Source of the DNA: Straminergon stramineum
Taxonomy: Eukaryota > Streptophyta > Bryopsida > Hypnales > Calliergonaceae
Reading direction: 5' to 3'
Length of the DNA stretch: 64,000 bases
NCBI GenBank assembly: GCA_963920665.1
Contig: OY987271.1
Span: forward strand, 7,381,350 to 7,445,349
The notes beneath the pieces are model-generated. The model was not told the origin of the DNA. It did not search any database and saw only the letters and a program-made list of their open reading frames with translations. Made by a program: the position numbers and the translations under genes. Below are positions 1 through 12,636 of the stretch, piece by piece (within the stretch, counting starts at the first letter, position 1; each line of letters starts with the position of its first letter).

Positions 1-810
1 GTTTTAGTGAAGTCTTTCGAAGTACATGGTTAGTTTATTCCTTGCCCAGTTCCTCTGATGTGCATGGCATGGCTAAGGAGATCCCCAAATCGATATCCCA
101 GCCATTCATGCATAAGCTTTAGTCTTTCGAACTACACTGCATGTACGTATCTCAGAATATTCCAGAATCATTCCTATTTTCACGGAACTTGTACCAGGAA
201 AGCATTTACAGCTCGGACAACCATCGATGTGTTGATCATAGAAGGCATCTGGGTTTTAGCGAATCGGTAGAACCTGTCGAAGTAAGCTTAGGTTACAACT
301 TGACTTCTCATCCATCCTTACAACTCGCTTGACAATGCAGTCTTTTCTCTTCCAAGAATGCATTCTAAAATCATGCAGTAGATTGCTTCGTTTCCAGCTG
401 CTGCGACTTTTCGAAATCTTAGATTTGTGCTCGAATCAAACGTTGCAACGCAGACAGTGAGTAGGATTGAGGCAGTGTAGCCGAGAAATTTACGCGGGCT
501 GATATGAAGGAGCTATGGCCGAAATTGCAGCAGCTGCTTTCTCATTTGAAGATACGGCTTCGGGCATCGGTCTGTCGGCGACTCGCAGTCGGTATGTGTC
601 ATTCAAAAACCCAGAGCAATGGTGCGACGTTCCTAAGATGCCGCCGCGGTGAATTTGTAAATATATTTGTAAGTCTTATGGGGTTTTAACTTGGTTGATC
701 TGAATTAAACTGGTTCGCTGTCTTATTCCCTCCGAGCATTTGTTCTGCTTGCTTGCTAGTTCTCATCGATGAAGTTCACATTGTTTGTGGTATGAATTCT
801 ATTAGACATT
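1..810 (+). other. Upstream flank and possible 5' exon of the UPF0739-like gene
   Basis: This moderately GC-rich stretch precedes the first confident coding exon at 811. An ATG at 515 opens a 45-codon frame beginning MAEIAAAAFSFEDTASGIGL, and good donor-like sites follow at about 589 (GTATGT) and 670 (GTAAGT). It could therefore hold a 5' untranslated or N-terminal exon. I could not join it in frame to the exon at 811 with strong splice sites, because a TGA in the 811 frame lies at 793-795. No other gene is visible. Confidence 0.35.
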
Positions 811-2277
811 ATGGCGTTGAGTACGGGGCTACGCGCTGTTGCGATGCTCGATTATATGCCGTGTACTCCACCGATGTTAAAACAACTATGCCAGCTTCTA
901 TTTCATCTATCTCAGGTTTGTCCGTCTCTTCAACTGCTCATGAGCTCTAGAATGGACTTTCTCAACGCAAACCTGTGAGCTGTGCAATTCTACAAGACTG
1001 TGATCTGTAATCGATTTAGGGTTTTAAGCAGGTGTTTAAAGTTAGGGTTTGGGGCTTCGGTCGTGTTTGATTCCTCATTTGATTGTGAATCTCGGATCAT
1101 ACTTCGCAGGAAGTGCATGAGGTAGCGGTCTTGCGGGTTTTGGACATGGAAGGCTGTGGATACTTAATTCACCCTTCTCATCTATTAGAATACATGCACC
1201 GAAGCCTGAATTCGCCATACCAGCTCTTCTTTGTTGTCCTCGATGATGGCAGTCCTCGGGTACGTTCGTTATAAGTTAACTGTTTGTCAATTATTTAGTA
1301 GCTTTACATGAATGGCTTGATCGAACATTATCGGTTTGATGGAATTTGAAGGGATATTTTAAGTTTTACGGTTCACAGAAAGCATGTCAATCGGAACACG
1401 AGGCAATTGTGAAGAACCTATCTGAGATTCAGCAACGAATCTCTTCCCTACTGGCTGAAAATGTTAAGTCATGTTCTCTTACGGGGGCTGAACAATCCAC
1501 TGGAGAGAATGCAACTACCGATGTACTAGCAGCAGGGAACCCGACAAGTGGTTCTGGAATTCTGTTGCCAACACTGAACGGGTATGTGATAACGATTGAG
1601 AATCTGTCTACCCATTGGCCCTGCCTGCAGTTCAACCTAATCCTGTTTTTGTTCTACCGCATCTTGCAGTGACCCTGCAGTTGGGTTTATTTATGTTCCA
1701 CAGATGGTTGCTTGGCTACCCAGTAGTGTACTTCTTTGTGGAAGAGAATGCTTCTCGAGCAGGGCGGTGTGTGGCTGGTGGTGCAGTACAGTTGCACCAA
1801 GTTCTTGTAAGCAGGTCTGCATTTTTTTTGTCCTGTGCTCATAGTTGCAGTTTTCAAACATCTCGTGTTTCTCTTTGATAGCTTCTTTTAAACTTCGTGA
1901 AGTATGACTGATGGACTCAAATACTTCATGTTTTGTGGTGATGCAGCTCACTTTTGAGTCCCTCAAACTTTCAGAATAATGCTGAGTTAACATATGATGA
2001 GGACGAGCTCTTAAGGTCAGAATTTGGCGTTTGATTGTGCTCTACATGACATGTTTGGTGTTGCTTTTAATTGTATGAGTCACAGAGCATGCACCGACTA
2101 TGGAATGTGCTGTGCAGTTTCACCGTGCCAAGTGACCTGAGCCCCTCAGGCTTGGGTGAGGATTGGGCGCAGATATTTCTCCATAAGGTTACTGAATCTG
2201 TTGAAAGAGCTTGCAACGTATGGAGTTCTGTTCGAATAGAAGTCACAACACGCAAGATGGAGTTTATTGTGCTGTAA
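811..2277 (+). CDS. Six-exon gene for a ~275-residue UPF0739 (C1orf74)-like protein of unknown function
   Basis: Six exons join in one frame with GT..AG introns: 811-915, 1110-1259, 1379-1581, 1704-1814, 1947-2015 and 2088-2277. The total is 828 nt, or 275 residues plus TAA. Successive segments read TGLRAVAMLDYMP, YLIHPSHLLEYM, YQLFFVVLDDGSPR, GWLLGYPVVYFFVEEN and, near the end, SFTVPSDLSPSGLGEDW. The order (LDY-type start, 'LI-PS-LL' segment, LGYPVVY motif, hydrophobic C-terminal half) and the length resemble the UPF0739/DUF4504 family typified by human C1orf74. That family assignment is from memory and has no biochemical function attached. No signal peptide or membrane helix is evident, so a soluble protein is likely. 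The start at 811 is the first in-frame ATG after a TGA at 793-795, but an upstream exon is possible. The exon at 1947 uses a donor at 1815 four codons downstream of a competing GTAAGC, because only that choice keeps the frame. Confidence 0.6.
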
Positions 2278-5186
2278 GAACCATCGTCTGCGAGAAGACA
2301 ACGTGAATCATTCCGTGGTCAATTTGGGATGCCTTATCCGGGATAGGTCTATTTTGCAAGAAGGTATCATAACCTCTATGTCGAGCTCATTTTACAGACC
2401 GCTTTTAACCTTCATCCCACTTGATGATTAAGGCTTGATAATTGAGGCTTGGTGGTATTGATACCTGCGCTGCATGTGATTGTTACTGCGGTTGAAATTT
2501 ACATTTTTAAGTCATGAACGTCCTCTCTTGTTTTCAAATTTGTGATCCTGAACCTGTATCACCTTCCAGCTGTCTTTTATCTGAATTAGATCTTGTGATA
2601 TGATCACAGGCAGGGCTTGTTTTTCTCTTTTGGAGAAAGGGCCGGGATGGTGAAGAACTGTATTTCTACATCCATCCATCTTTTTTGATCAGAAAACACT
2701 TTTCATCCAAATTTGGCGACTTCATCTAGCAAAAAATGGAAAATCTCTATCAAAGAAAGTTGAATCAATAATGTGTGTCATGAACTCTATTCTTTGTAAA
2801 AAAAATCTGAACATAAAAATGCATCATGCAACTTGAATATATAAATTAAATGCATTGTCCTATTCAACAAATATTTCAAACTTTAGATGAAATTTGAAGG
2901 CTCCAAGAGTCAGTGAGTTATCTTGAGTTCTCAAGCTGTGCAAACTTGCCACAGCAGTAGTATGACGTGGCAGTCACTGCCACGTCAGAAAATAATAATT
3001 TTTTAAATAATTTTTAATTTAATTTTAAAATTATCAATACTTTTTTTTAATTTTGGGGGAAAGAAATTAAATTTCTTTTCCAAAAATTCGGAAATTCAGC
3101 CCATTATGGGCTGGTTCCCAATTTCTGGCAGCACAGGGAACAGTGCAGGGAACAGCCCTGAAACAGGCTATTGGAGCCCTCAAATGTCCCTTGCAGTGCA
3201 AAGGCATTACGATGTAACAATGGTTCATGTTGCAACTTGAGTTATATTCTCTACAATGGCTTATGTAGTTCCATGCTCTCAATTCCTAAAAAATATTCAA
3301 ATATCATGAAAACCATCATTTGCATGTTTGTCAAATTATGAATATTTTGAATTCTATAAATATCAACTTCCTTCAATTTTTGTGTACAACAATATGAAAT
3401 GATGTATACCAAAATGCGAAGGCACCAAAAGTTACTTAGGAGTTCTCAAAAATTTAACAAATTATATAGTAAATCCAAATTATCATGCACAAAATCAAGT
3501 TCTAGACATGACTAGCTTTGAAATTAACTTGCTTTCAAATCACAACTATTTTTTATGTTATATGTTGTTTACTACAACTTTTGTATATCTTCTTTTGAAC
3601 TTTCATGACCATTGATGCTTATGATATGGTTGTTTGAATGAAAAAGTTTCAAATCTATATTCAATTTTGTTCATTAGTATAGGCACACATTTTTTATTTT
3701 AAGAAATGAACTAAAAAAAGAATGTCATAAAATGGCACTCATGAGTCTTAACTTAAGTTACTTTCAAATATGAAAATAGTACTATTCATCATACTTATTG
3801 TAAGCATGCTATGATGTTAGTGGGGACACAAGCTTCTTGAATATTTAAGAAAAGAAAAACCAATTCATTATGCGTCCAAAAGATAAAGGAAGACCAATCC
3901 TTGCCCTTTAAATTAAAAAAGAAAACATCTTAACCATCTTAATTGCCTACTCCACCCCCATAAAAAATAAAAAATAAAAAAACTTTGATATGGATATTGT
4001 ATACAAGATATGTTTGGTTGCCTAGTATGAAATACTAATATAGTACAACATATGGGCACAAGTATTGATATGGGACATGGAAGAAAATGTTATACTAATG
4101 ACATATGGATACAAATACATGTATTATGTTATACGATATCGATTGCAATCTAACAACTTTACAAAAAAAATATAAGGGATAATCAATTATTTCACAAGCA
4201 ATATACATATCAATTAATTCATTCAATGAAGTGAATGAGAGTTTGCACACGATTTATCACCAAATACTCACATTAAGTACTTTGTGAATGCAACTAAACA
4301 CTATTTGCTTAACTACATGCAAATGGGTCATAGCAAGAGACACCATCCAATTTTTGTAGCATTTCACGTAGTACTCATGATTTTTTCGGGAGTACTATAT
4401 AATTAGAAAAACAATTTTTTTTAAATGAAAAAAATATGTTAAATGTATACACCTTTAAGAAGAAGGTACCATACGAAGGAAAAGCGTAGAAAAATTCTCT
4501 AAGTAGGAGAACTAGAAAAGTGCAAAATCTCAGGAAAATAAGTACTTTCACATTTTAATTTGTAAAAAATAGGAAAAAAAAATTTCAAAGAAAATAAAAA
4601 TTGTAGATTTGAGAAACTTTATGGTGAAGAGATTTCACCAAGAAAATGATCTTGAAACCATTTTCAATGTTCAAAATTGCATACACAAGGGAGCCTTATT
4701 TGCATGAATATAGAGGACATAAAATAACATTTTTTTAAGTGATCTTTTGTAGGCACATGCTTTCCTAATATGGGAATAGACCACAAAAATTTCGTCTCTA
4801 TATCATTAATTTTGGGTACTCCCCAGGACAAGAAAACCCTAAACCGCAAAGTGTGAAAAATTAGATAAATTCAAATTTAATTATAAATTGATTTTTGAAA
4901 ATTCCTGAGAAATAAGGGATCTAATAACTATCAAGTTAGCCATCTCGAATAAAAATTTCAAGTTAATTGGATTCATACTTCAAAAGTTATAGCACATAAC
5001 AACTCCATCATTCCAAGTGTGAAGCAAAATAGTACTGGTCTTTCTTGCAATCACCCAAATGTTATAAAAGCATCTTCACTAAGGTGCATAATATTGACAT
5101 AGCAAAGATTGTTGTGTCTAGGCTTTTTCTTTTCTTTTTCCAATCCCATAAAATAGAGACTTTAGAGTTTTTCAACATAGGCTTGT
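2278..5186. other. Intergenic, increasingly AT-rich, no gene seen
   Basis: The first ~350 bases are probably the 3' UTR of the preceding gene. Beyond about 2.7 kb the composition drops to typical repeat-rich AT DNA with many A and T runs. No coding frame with a recognisable motif is present. One perfect ACGT-containing palindrome (2963-2987) is listed separately. Confidence 0.6.
2963..2987. repeat. 25-bp perfect palindrome with ACGTGG/CCACGT cores
   Basis: Two 12-base arms (TGACGTGGCAGT and its complement) are separated by a single C. Each arm carries an ACGTGG core like those bound by plant bZIP factors (G-box/ABRE type). It is nearly 700 bases past the UPF0739-like stop and lies in AT-rich DNA. 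It may be regulatory, a foldback remnant or chance. Confidence 0.5.
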
Positions 5187-5417
5187 TTAACCCTAGAAGG
5201 GCCTGAAAGCCCTTTGTGGCCATAGAGTATATTTATATTTGGTGGTATTTGATCAAGGAAACATTGACTAAATACTTTTCAGTGCAAAGTAAATAAATGA
5301 TCATGATAGTAAGTAAATAAAAATGTATCATAATTCATCTATTAAACTGTAATTGAAGAGTTATAAAACTAAATACGAGTCATATAGAAGGACCCCCAAG
5401 GGCCTTTCAAAGGTTAA
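5187..5417. mobile_element. TTAA-bounded short element (231 bp)
   Basis: The element starts TTAA-CCCTAGAAGGGCC and ends GGCCTTTCAAAGG-TTAA, giving short imperfect inverted ends inside identical TTAA tetranucleotides. A diverged copy in reverse orientation lies at 16686-16890: the interior 'GGTGGTATTTGATCAA' region here matches the complement there. No coding capacity is seen. The target and end pattern fits a non-autonomous piggyBac-like element. Confidence 0.6.
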
Positions 5418-8400
5418 ACTTTTGTCACCATACTTCAAGATACAATGCCTAGCATGTTTGGCTTGCACCATACATTTGACAAGAAACCCTAATAAAAAGA
5501 TCAAATGAAACCAATGTTGTCTCAAATGTCACAAGAATACATGAAAAGAACTTTGTGGAGAGCTCCAATTGCTCTATGGTTGTAGCTTCTAGCATATTAG
5601 TTTGCATTGGAAACTGGGAAACACATTGGATATTGGTACTTGGTCCTTTATTAGAAGAGAGTCATGCCAAGAGCATCTAAATATGTAGTCTAATAGTGGA
5701 GATGCTCTAACGGTTAACTTAAGAGTGTTTTGAGGGGGGATATATGACCTACAATGGACATATGTTTTGATGGGAATTCCTAAAAGCCTTCCATCCAAAA
5801 AGTGAATGTGTCCTAATGAAACTCAATTCTAGTATTTAATTATCCATTTTCTCTATTTGATTAAAACTAAGAGAATAAAACCATTTTAATCTCTACTCCT
5901 TTTAAAAGTTCCAAAAATTCAATGGATTATTGTAGTTTCAAGATTTATTTTATAGAATTTGAATTATTCAAAATTGAATGTTTTATTTGTATTTTGGTTT
6001 AGAAAATGGAATGAAATTTCAATTAATCATTATTTTTTCTCAATCTAACCTTCTTTTTTGATAAAAATGCTTAGATTATCTCAATGGTCATTTTGATTGA
6101 TATGATTTTCTTGTACATTACATTATAAAAAACATATAAAATTGAGCTTAGAAATAATGTTTGACTATTACACCATGTGTTTAGTGATTAACTCCCTTTC
6201 ATTACCATTTGTTATTATGATGATAAACATGTACAACTCCCTTGGGCATGTTCACTTCCATATTGAAAAAGCAGAGAGACCATCATTCAACTTATTGCTC
6301 ATAATCGTGAACAATTGATTGGGATTGATTGATAGAAAACCTCGACCCCTCTTCTTAGCTTTTAGCCATCAATCTTTGAGAATATAGTGAAGTACTTTCT
6401 ATGATGTTTTATTTAAAATATTAAACTTTGCCTTTAGTTTGTATTTCACAATCATGGAGCTTTGAAACACCCCAATTTCTCTAATATGCCTTATTGTCAA
6501 AGGTATAACTAGTAGCTTGTTAAAAAGTATACTCCTTTTTCAACAAGTATTTGTTGCTACTACATAGCCTACACCAATATTATTCCTTTTGTAATGCTAC
6601 ATAATGAAGAACAAGGGCATATTTAGTTGCTTATTGACAAAAATATTCACGTTTCACCAAGCAATTGACTATACCGTACACTTGTTGCTAGTCAACAATC
6701 CATACTAACATCATTTTTTTTGGTACTTGCACAAAAAGAATAAAAGAATAGTCATGAGCTTGTTGAAAAGTTAGCATACTCACATTTCAACAAGCAATTG
6801 TTGCTAGTCCATAGCCTATTGTATAATAATATCATTTCTTTTGCAATCATGCAAGAATGTGGAACAAAGGCCTAGTGGAAATCCTCTATCCCCTCCTAAA
6901 CAACAATCTTCAACCCAAAAGATACCACAATACTACATTGGTCCTAATTTTCAACTACATCACCATTGTAGATTTAAAACATCTCATCATTGTCCAACAA
7001 AACCTCTCCATATTCACCTAGTTCTTCCATGACATCTCCTTGGACAACACCTCCCATCTCAAGTCTCTCCTCCTTGAACTTCACATTGGCCCTATCCACT
7101 TTGTAGTTCATAGCACATTCGTCCTTGTGCCATCCTTGGCAAAGTAATTATAAACGCCCTTACCCTCTCCCAAATTTTTTTTTCAAGTATGTCTCCCTAG
7201 CTTAGACAACACTCTACCAAAGCTTCAAGAATCAATCTAAGGCTACGAAGGTATATCTATTGACTATATCGCCTTAACTTACCAAAAAAAGCAAATCACT
7301 AATGAAAATCATTCCTCGTTGAGAACCTACAACTTAGAGCCAAATTGCACAGTGATACTTGTGGAAAGGCTATTAGGAGGAAACGTACATTTGCCACAAC
7401 TTCATCTGCATGGGTAGTTTGTGGAAATGAAAGAGACTTCCTTGCTTCAAAAGATTTGTTTGGAGCCAAAACATACTCTTGAATGAAGGGTTGAACATGG
7501 AAGGCAAATGCTAGAACAACCAATGTGAGGCTTAACATCAAATGGTGATTTGCAGCTTAAAGTTTGTAATGTACAATCTTCAAGAAGAAGTGCATTGCTC
7601 TCTTTGTAATATTGAAATTCATATTGTGACTTGTGGTTTTCATAAATGTTTGTGGATGTTTAAGGGGAAGAAAGTGGGAGCTAGGAATGTGGATGCAGCC
7701 AATTAGTAGGTGAAGGCTAGAAAGAACTATGAGAGGTTCGACAAAGGGGTTGAATGAGTGATTGCAAGGTGGAGCAGTCTAATCATAACTACTAAAAAGT
7801 TGTTAAGTTGGAGGAGCATGAAGGCCTTTCATAGGAATAGTAATTGTTTCATTTGTCATGAAGAGTTTATTGCAATGTCCTTACAATTTATCATGACTTG
7901 CAAACATTTGTCTCATCAGAAGTGTGTTGTGACATGATAGTTGCAAGGGAATTCGACTTGCCCCTTGTACAGGGCTTCTATTGAGTGACATATATAGGAC
8001 TATTATAAGAACCCCAAGTTTTTGGATGTCCGACCATGGACATGGATATTTTACAAAACATCAAGATGTCAAAGTGAGGATGGCCCTATGAAAGGTAGAT
8101 TTCCATAGATGTTGCATAGAACATTGGCAAATTATTGTAAAAACAAGTTGATGTTATTAGTAACACTAATGTTTTATTTAACATGAACACAAACACAATG
8201 AAGTTTCTTGGAACATCCAAAAAGCATAGTATTATCATGTCATCAAGCAAAACCATTTTGATTGTGGGTAAGTATGTGAAAGCTACATTATTGTGGGATG
8301 AAGTCAAATGTTGATCAAATGTAAAAAAACACAAGGGAAAGACGGCTTGGCATGCTTTGCAAAAAAAATGGATGGATGTATACTATGGATGAAAAGAAAA

Positions 8401-9282
8401 GCTATTTATACAATAGGGATGGTAGGAAATAAAACAATTTATGTAGAATATATAAAGCAAGAATTGTGTTCAAAATAGAATTTCTAAAATAATGTCCAAG
8501 TGACCGATGGTCAAGCTTTCATCTTCAAATTATCCCATATCCTTTGAGGATTCTTGACAAACAATTGATTTCATTATAAAAACAACCTCTCCAACCTCCA
8601 TTATATCACTAAATGTCAATGAAGTAATTCCTTCCAACTTTACCATCAAAATTTCTCTTGATGGTAGATGGCCTTTGGACTTTATCTTAGACATTACTTA
8701 GGAATCTTTGGCTAATACGGGACATTTTTTTTCCAACAACTGTGTCATTTAATTCTTGTTGAATTCAACAATTTTTCTTGTTCCTTTTAAATTTTTTCAC
8801 CAACCTTACTTTGTGGGTACAATATGCACAAATTGTATTAATTTGTCTTAGAAGTGTGTTGATTAGGCATGCCATGTCATCCTCACTAGATACCATGTCA
8901 CTTTTCCCACCACCATGTTAGGTGCCACATCATGGATAGGCTAGATGAAAAACATTCCCATGTGGCTTTCCTTGTCTATATGGCACTAAGACATAAGCCA
9001 CATGGCAAGAATTTAGCAATCTACAAGCAATTTTTTGCACATCACTACAAAAAGGTATAGTCATCTAAAATAACATTTTGATGTCTCATTTAAATTGGTG
9101 CTTTTAAATAGACATAGTTTTCTTATAGTGAACATAGTGAATTGGTAAATAGACATGGTTTTCTATACTTGTTCTCTTCTTGTAGCAAATCTTTTGTACA
9201 TAGAAGTACAATACAATGAAAACTAAACTCATGAACATTGTAAGCGACAAGTATATAATTATATATGCTATGTCAGTGGCAT
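5418..9282. other. AT-rich intergenic DNA, decayed repeats
   Basis: No protein frame with a family motif is visible. The sequence carries repeat-like phrases, for example several 'caacaagcaattgttgctag' variants at 6.5-6.8 kb and CCACATGG-type words at 8.88-9.0 kb. I could not delimit an element. Confidence 0.5.
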
Positions 9283-9570
9283 CATTAGAGGGGATTCGAG
9301 GCACCTAGAAAGATTATTTCAAGGTTCTTCCCTTTCTTATAAATGATTGTAGTGCTATCAAAAAATATTAAATATTAAATATTAATTTTTAAATTTTTAA
9401 AAATTAAAAAATAAGATGATTTTATGTAAAAGATAACTTTAAAATATTAAATAATTAATTTATTATTATCTAATGTGGCAAGGTCTCAACCACATCAAAT
9501 AGTTGATGTGGAGGCATTCCTAAAGTTCCCTACTATCCATGAACTTGCAATCTTCTGGAGGCCTCAAATC
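9283..9570 (+). repeat. Dispersed repeat, family 2, copy 1
   Basis: The stretch opens with 'attagaggggattcgaggca', passes through an AT-only core and continues with an 'aatgtggcaaggtctcaacc' block, then 'gaacttgcaatcttctgg'. The same order of blocks recurs at 17945-18345 and 62205-62480. It is an old interspersed repeat; neither ends nor coding capacity can be defined. Confidence 0.5.
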
Positions 9571-10333
9571 CCTTCTAATAGTTGTTTTCTTTTGTATTTT
9601 TCTTTTTTCATAAATACTTCAATATTGGCATGTAGTTTCCCTTGCCTGTACTTATGATGATTGAGCTTGGCCTTTAGAGATTGACAAATATTGTGATCTT
9701 TGGCGAGATTGAAAGTTGAGCTTATATATTAGAGTGCTTAGTTTTTAGTTTGTTGTGTTGTGACTCAACTACACTCAACTTATTTATTATTGATGTCTTT
9801 GGTAGTTCGAGAAAGCCCTTTTATTTTCCATTTTTAGGTCTTGACTTGTCTTTCAATATTTTTTAGGGTGACTCTTTATCATCAATCATATGTACAAATG
9901 CAGTCCTTAGTGTTTGTAAAGTGCCTTAGGTGATGTCAATATTAGAGTCTAAGCATCACTTGATGTACCAGTCCTTATATGTGGAAGTTAAAGGCATTCT
10001 AGTGCAAGAAATGCCAATTTGAAAGAGATGAAAATTTGTATCCAAATGTCTTTCACCTCATATTACTTGTGATGAAATTGACATGAGAATCTAGGAATAG
10101 ATTATGAAGTGAAGGCAAAGAAAGGAAGAATACAATCATTGTTGCCATATTGAAAATAAGTAAATTTTACTTTGGAATCCGAATTTTTCTCAAATTATAT
10201 GTTTGTGTTGTCCAAATGGTTGTACTTTGTCTATTGTTGAGTTCTTGTAAGAAACATTCTTTTTGGGCAACTTTAAAGCTTGTTCCACAAGTACTCTTTA
10301 GCATCATGTTGTATCTATGAATTTCAAATGCAA
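9571..10333. other. AT-rich intergenic DNA
   Basis: No coding frame, RNA gene or delimited repeat was recognised here. Confidence 0.5.
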
Positions 10334-10341
10334 ATCTTGTT

Positions 10342-10703
10342 CATAGTTGTTCTGTCGAACACATTTTGGGGTTGGGTGTCGAGTTGTTTGTCTAATGTCG
10401 CGTGTCGTACAAGACGAGTGTCGTGTATACATGACAATTTTGACGAATAAAGCCTTATCCTAACAGCAGAGATAATTTGAAATCTCATTTTATTTATGAT
10501 CCATAATTAAGAATGGAATAAGTGATTATTAAATTGAGACACTTCAATAAAATGAAACTCAAATATGTCAAGATTGGAAATAGAAAGTGTTTTATTTGAA
10601 AGTCAACCTTAAAGTTGACTTTATTAGACGGACAAGGGGGTCTACTAGACGTGTTGGATGTCGTGTTCGTCATGTTGTCGAGTTGTTCGGCCGAACAACC
10701 ATG
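10342..10703. mobile_element. Non-autonomous hAT-type element (362 bp) with 8-bp target duplication
   Basis: The ends are inverted repeats of about 20 bp: left CATAGTTGTTCTGTCGAACA, right complement CATGGTTGTTCGGCCGAACA (17 of 20 identical). Both ends are flanked by the same 8 bases, ATCTTGTT, at 10334-10341 and 10704-10711. An 8-bp duplication and CA-starting ends are the hAT superfamily pattern. Subterminal GTCGTGT-like words recur near both ends, as expected for transposase-binding repeats. There is no transposase frame, so it would depend on an autonomous partner elsewhere. Confidence 0.8.
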
Positions 10704-10845
10704 ATCTTGTTAGTTTGATCTAGTAGTGCAATTTGCAAGCTACAATCTCCCATCACTATTTCTTGATGTTGTGTATAGAGACCCTTAAATATGGATATAG
10801 TTTGCAATTCTTGTTTTGCTCCTTGAATAGTTCAATGAGAGACAT

Positions 10846-11767
10846 TTAACTGCCCTAAAGGACCAAGGTGTGTTTTTTGGCAACATAACTTTTTTGGGCA
10901 GGTATGTGTGACTTGAGATTTCCATATTTTTGGCCCAAACTTTCATAGAAGGTGTGGATGAGGAATATCTTTCATGTGCACAAAATTTCAGGGCATTTGG
11001 AAATATGAGTCAAAAGTTATGACCTAATATGTAGTTTGTTTCTCAACTTGGGCAGTCTGGGCAGATCTGAAAAAATCATTTTTTTCTAAAATAAAAATTT
11101 GAAATTGGATTTCTAGATTTATATATACATAAAAAGCTTTGAATCATTCCATTTTGATCAATGAGTCAAGTTATGAGATGTTTTAGTTTGAGGGCAAGTA
11201 TGGATTCTCTACTCTAAAATAAACTTTAAAGTCCTTTATTTAACTCAATTTTCAATATTTTTTGAAAAAAATAAAAACATTAGATGTAGATTTTTTATTA
11301 GAAAATTACAACCATTTGGATTGGGATTTTTCAATTCCATAAATAAATTGTTAACATTTTAGTATTTTGAATCATTCTCTACATCTTTCTACTTACTATT
11401 TTTTTCCTATATGTTGCACAATTCCAAATGATCTGAAAATTTTCAAGCGTGTAGCCAACTTGCATTGAAGAATGAATCTAAAGAAGCACCACCATTTTGA
11501 ACAAGTTTTCATACAAATGTGACCTTGTGAAATGCAGCTGGTTGTTTTTTCACATGGCCCCCAAAAGGATTTTTGTTACTTCAAATGCTAATATCTTGCA
11601 ATTTACACGGTGGAATTTTCTGAATTTTTTCCACATCTTCTCAATCTAGTGTACTACAAGATCCTACAGTTATATGTGTCCAAAAATGATATTTTTCAAA
11701 AATTTGGTACTTATATTAGAAATGGCAGTTTTTGTTGATAACATAGTCAAGGAACTTTAGGGGTTAA
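10846..11767 (-). mobile_element. TTAA-bounded element, ~0.92 kb (mate of 46484-47415, opposite orientation)
   Basis: The left end reads TTAA-CTGCCCTAAAGGACCAAGG and the right end reads GGAACTTTAGGGG-TTAA. The whole 922-bp interior is recognisable in reverse complement at 46484-47415, including 'gggcagatctgaaaaaatca' and 'gatcctacagttatatgtgt'. The interior is AT-rich and has no credible frame. Flanking TTAA plus CCCCTAAAG inverted ends fits a piggyBac-like non-autonomous element. Confidence 0.65.
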
Positions 11768-12636
11768 CTCGACATATTTGCACTCCAATACTAAAACCAA
11801 ATTGTTATAATATTTTAAAGAAAATATTGAGTTGATGGACCATTTAAACTAGATTTTAAAATTTAAGAATGGTGATGAAAGGCCTTAGTAAGTCCATTTC
11901 TAAATAACCACGGTGTATTGAAGCAATGTTGCACATATTATAGACCTATAGTAGTTGCCTCAAATCTTAGTTCTACATTAGTTAGGCATATTTCCACACC
12001 TACTGTAGTCCATATACTTCTCTTGCTCTCCACAATGAACAAGTCTTAAAAGACAAACCAATATTTAGAAGAGTTAGTTGACCCTACTAAAACCCTAAAA
12101 AGTTTAATGTTGATATTAGTTTTAAATGCCTAATGATTATCCTCCCCTATTTGAAAACCATCTAGGAGCAAGCCAAGTAGTCTGCATAGTTTCTCTTGTC
12201 TTGCAAATAGACTAGTTTTGCACAAAAGTGTTGGCCTTGTATTGTTGGATTGCAAACTTGATTAGGAGGCCTCAAGCACACAACACTAATCATTATGTGT
12301 AAAATTTCAAAGCCTTTAATGTTCCCAACAACTTTAGATTATTTTAATTTTAATTTGTATTGTTTTGTAGTATAACATGATTTTGTTTTTGTAATATATT
12401 GTTTTAATACCACCCTAGATGAAGGTTAGATTTGACATCTTGCAAATGGTGTGAGGTGAAGTGGCTCCTTGAAAATTTGATATGTAAATTCAATTTTGTC
12501 ACCTAAGTGCTAGATTAGAACTTTACTTACGGTATAATGGGCCCTCCCAATAGTTAGATGGAGGAGTTTCTACCCTTAAACTTCACACCCAACCCCTTCA
12601 ACTAGCTTTTCAATATATTTTCAAGAATTATGACAT
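11768..12636. other. AT-rich intergenic DNA
   Basis: No gene is visible. A poorly delimited repeat mosaic is likely. Confidence 0.5.

Noticed and set aside
58..332. Two overlapping frames of 63-70 codons at the left edge
   Set aside because: No motif, no good splice connection, and neither matches the frame of the downstream gene.
6841..7032. 63-codon frame rich in His, Pro and Thr
   Set aside because: It lies in AT-rich repeat DNA, has no domain and has no splice partner.
7560..8340. Possible relic of a retroelement around 7.5-8.3 kb
   Set aside because: No RT, integrase or RNase H motif could be read in any frame, and no LTR pair was found.
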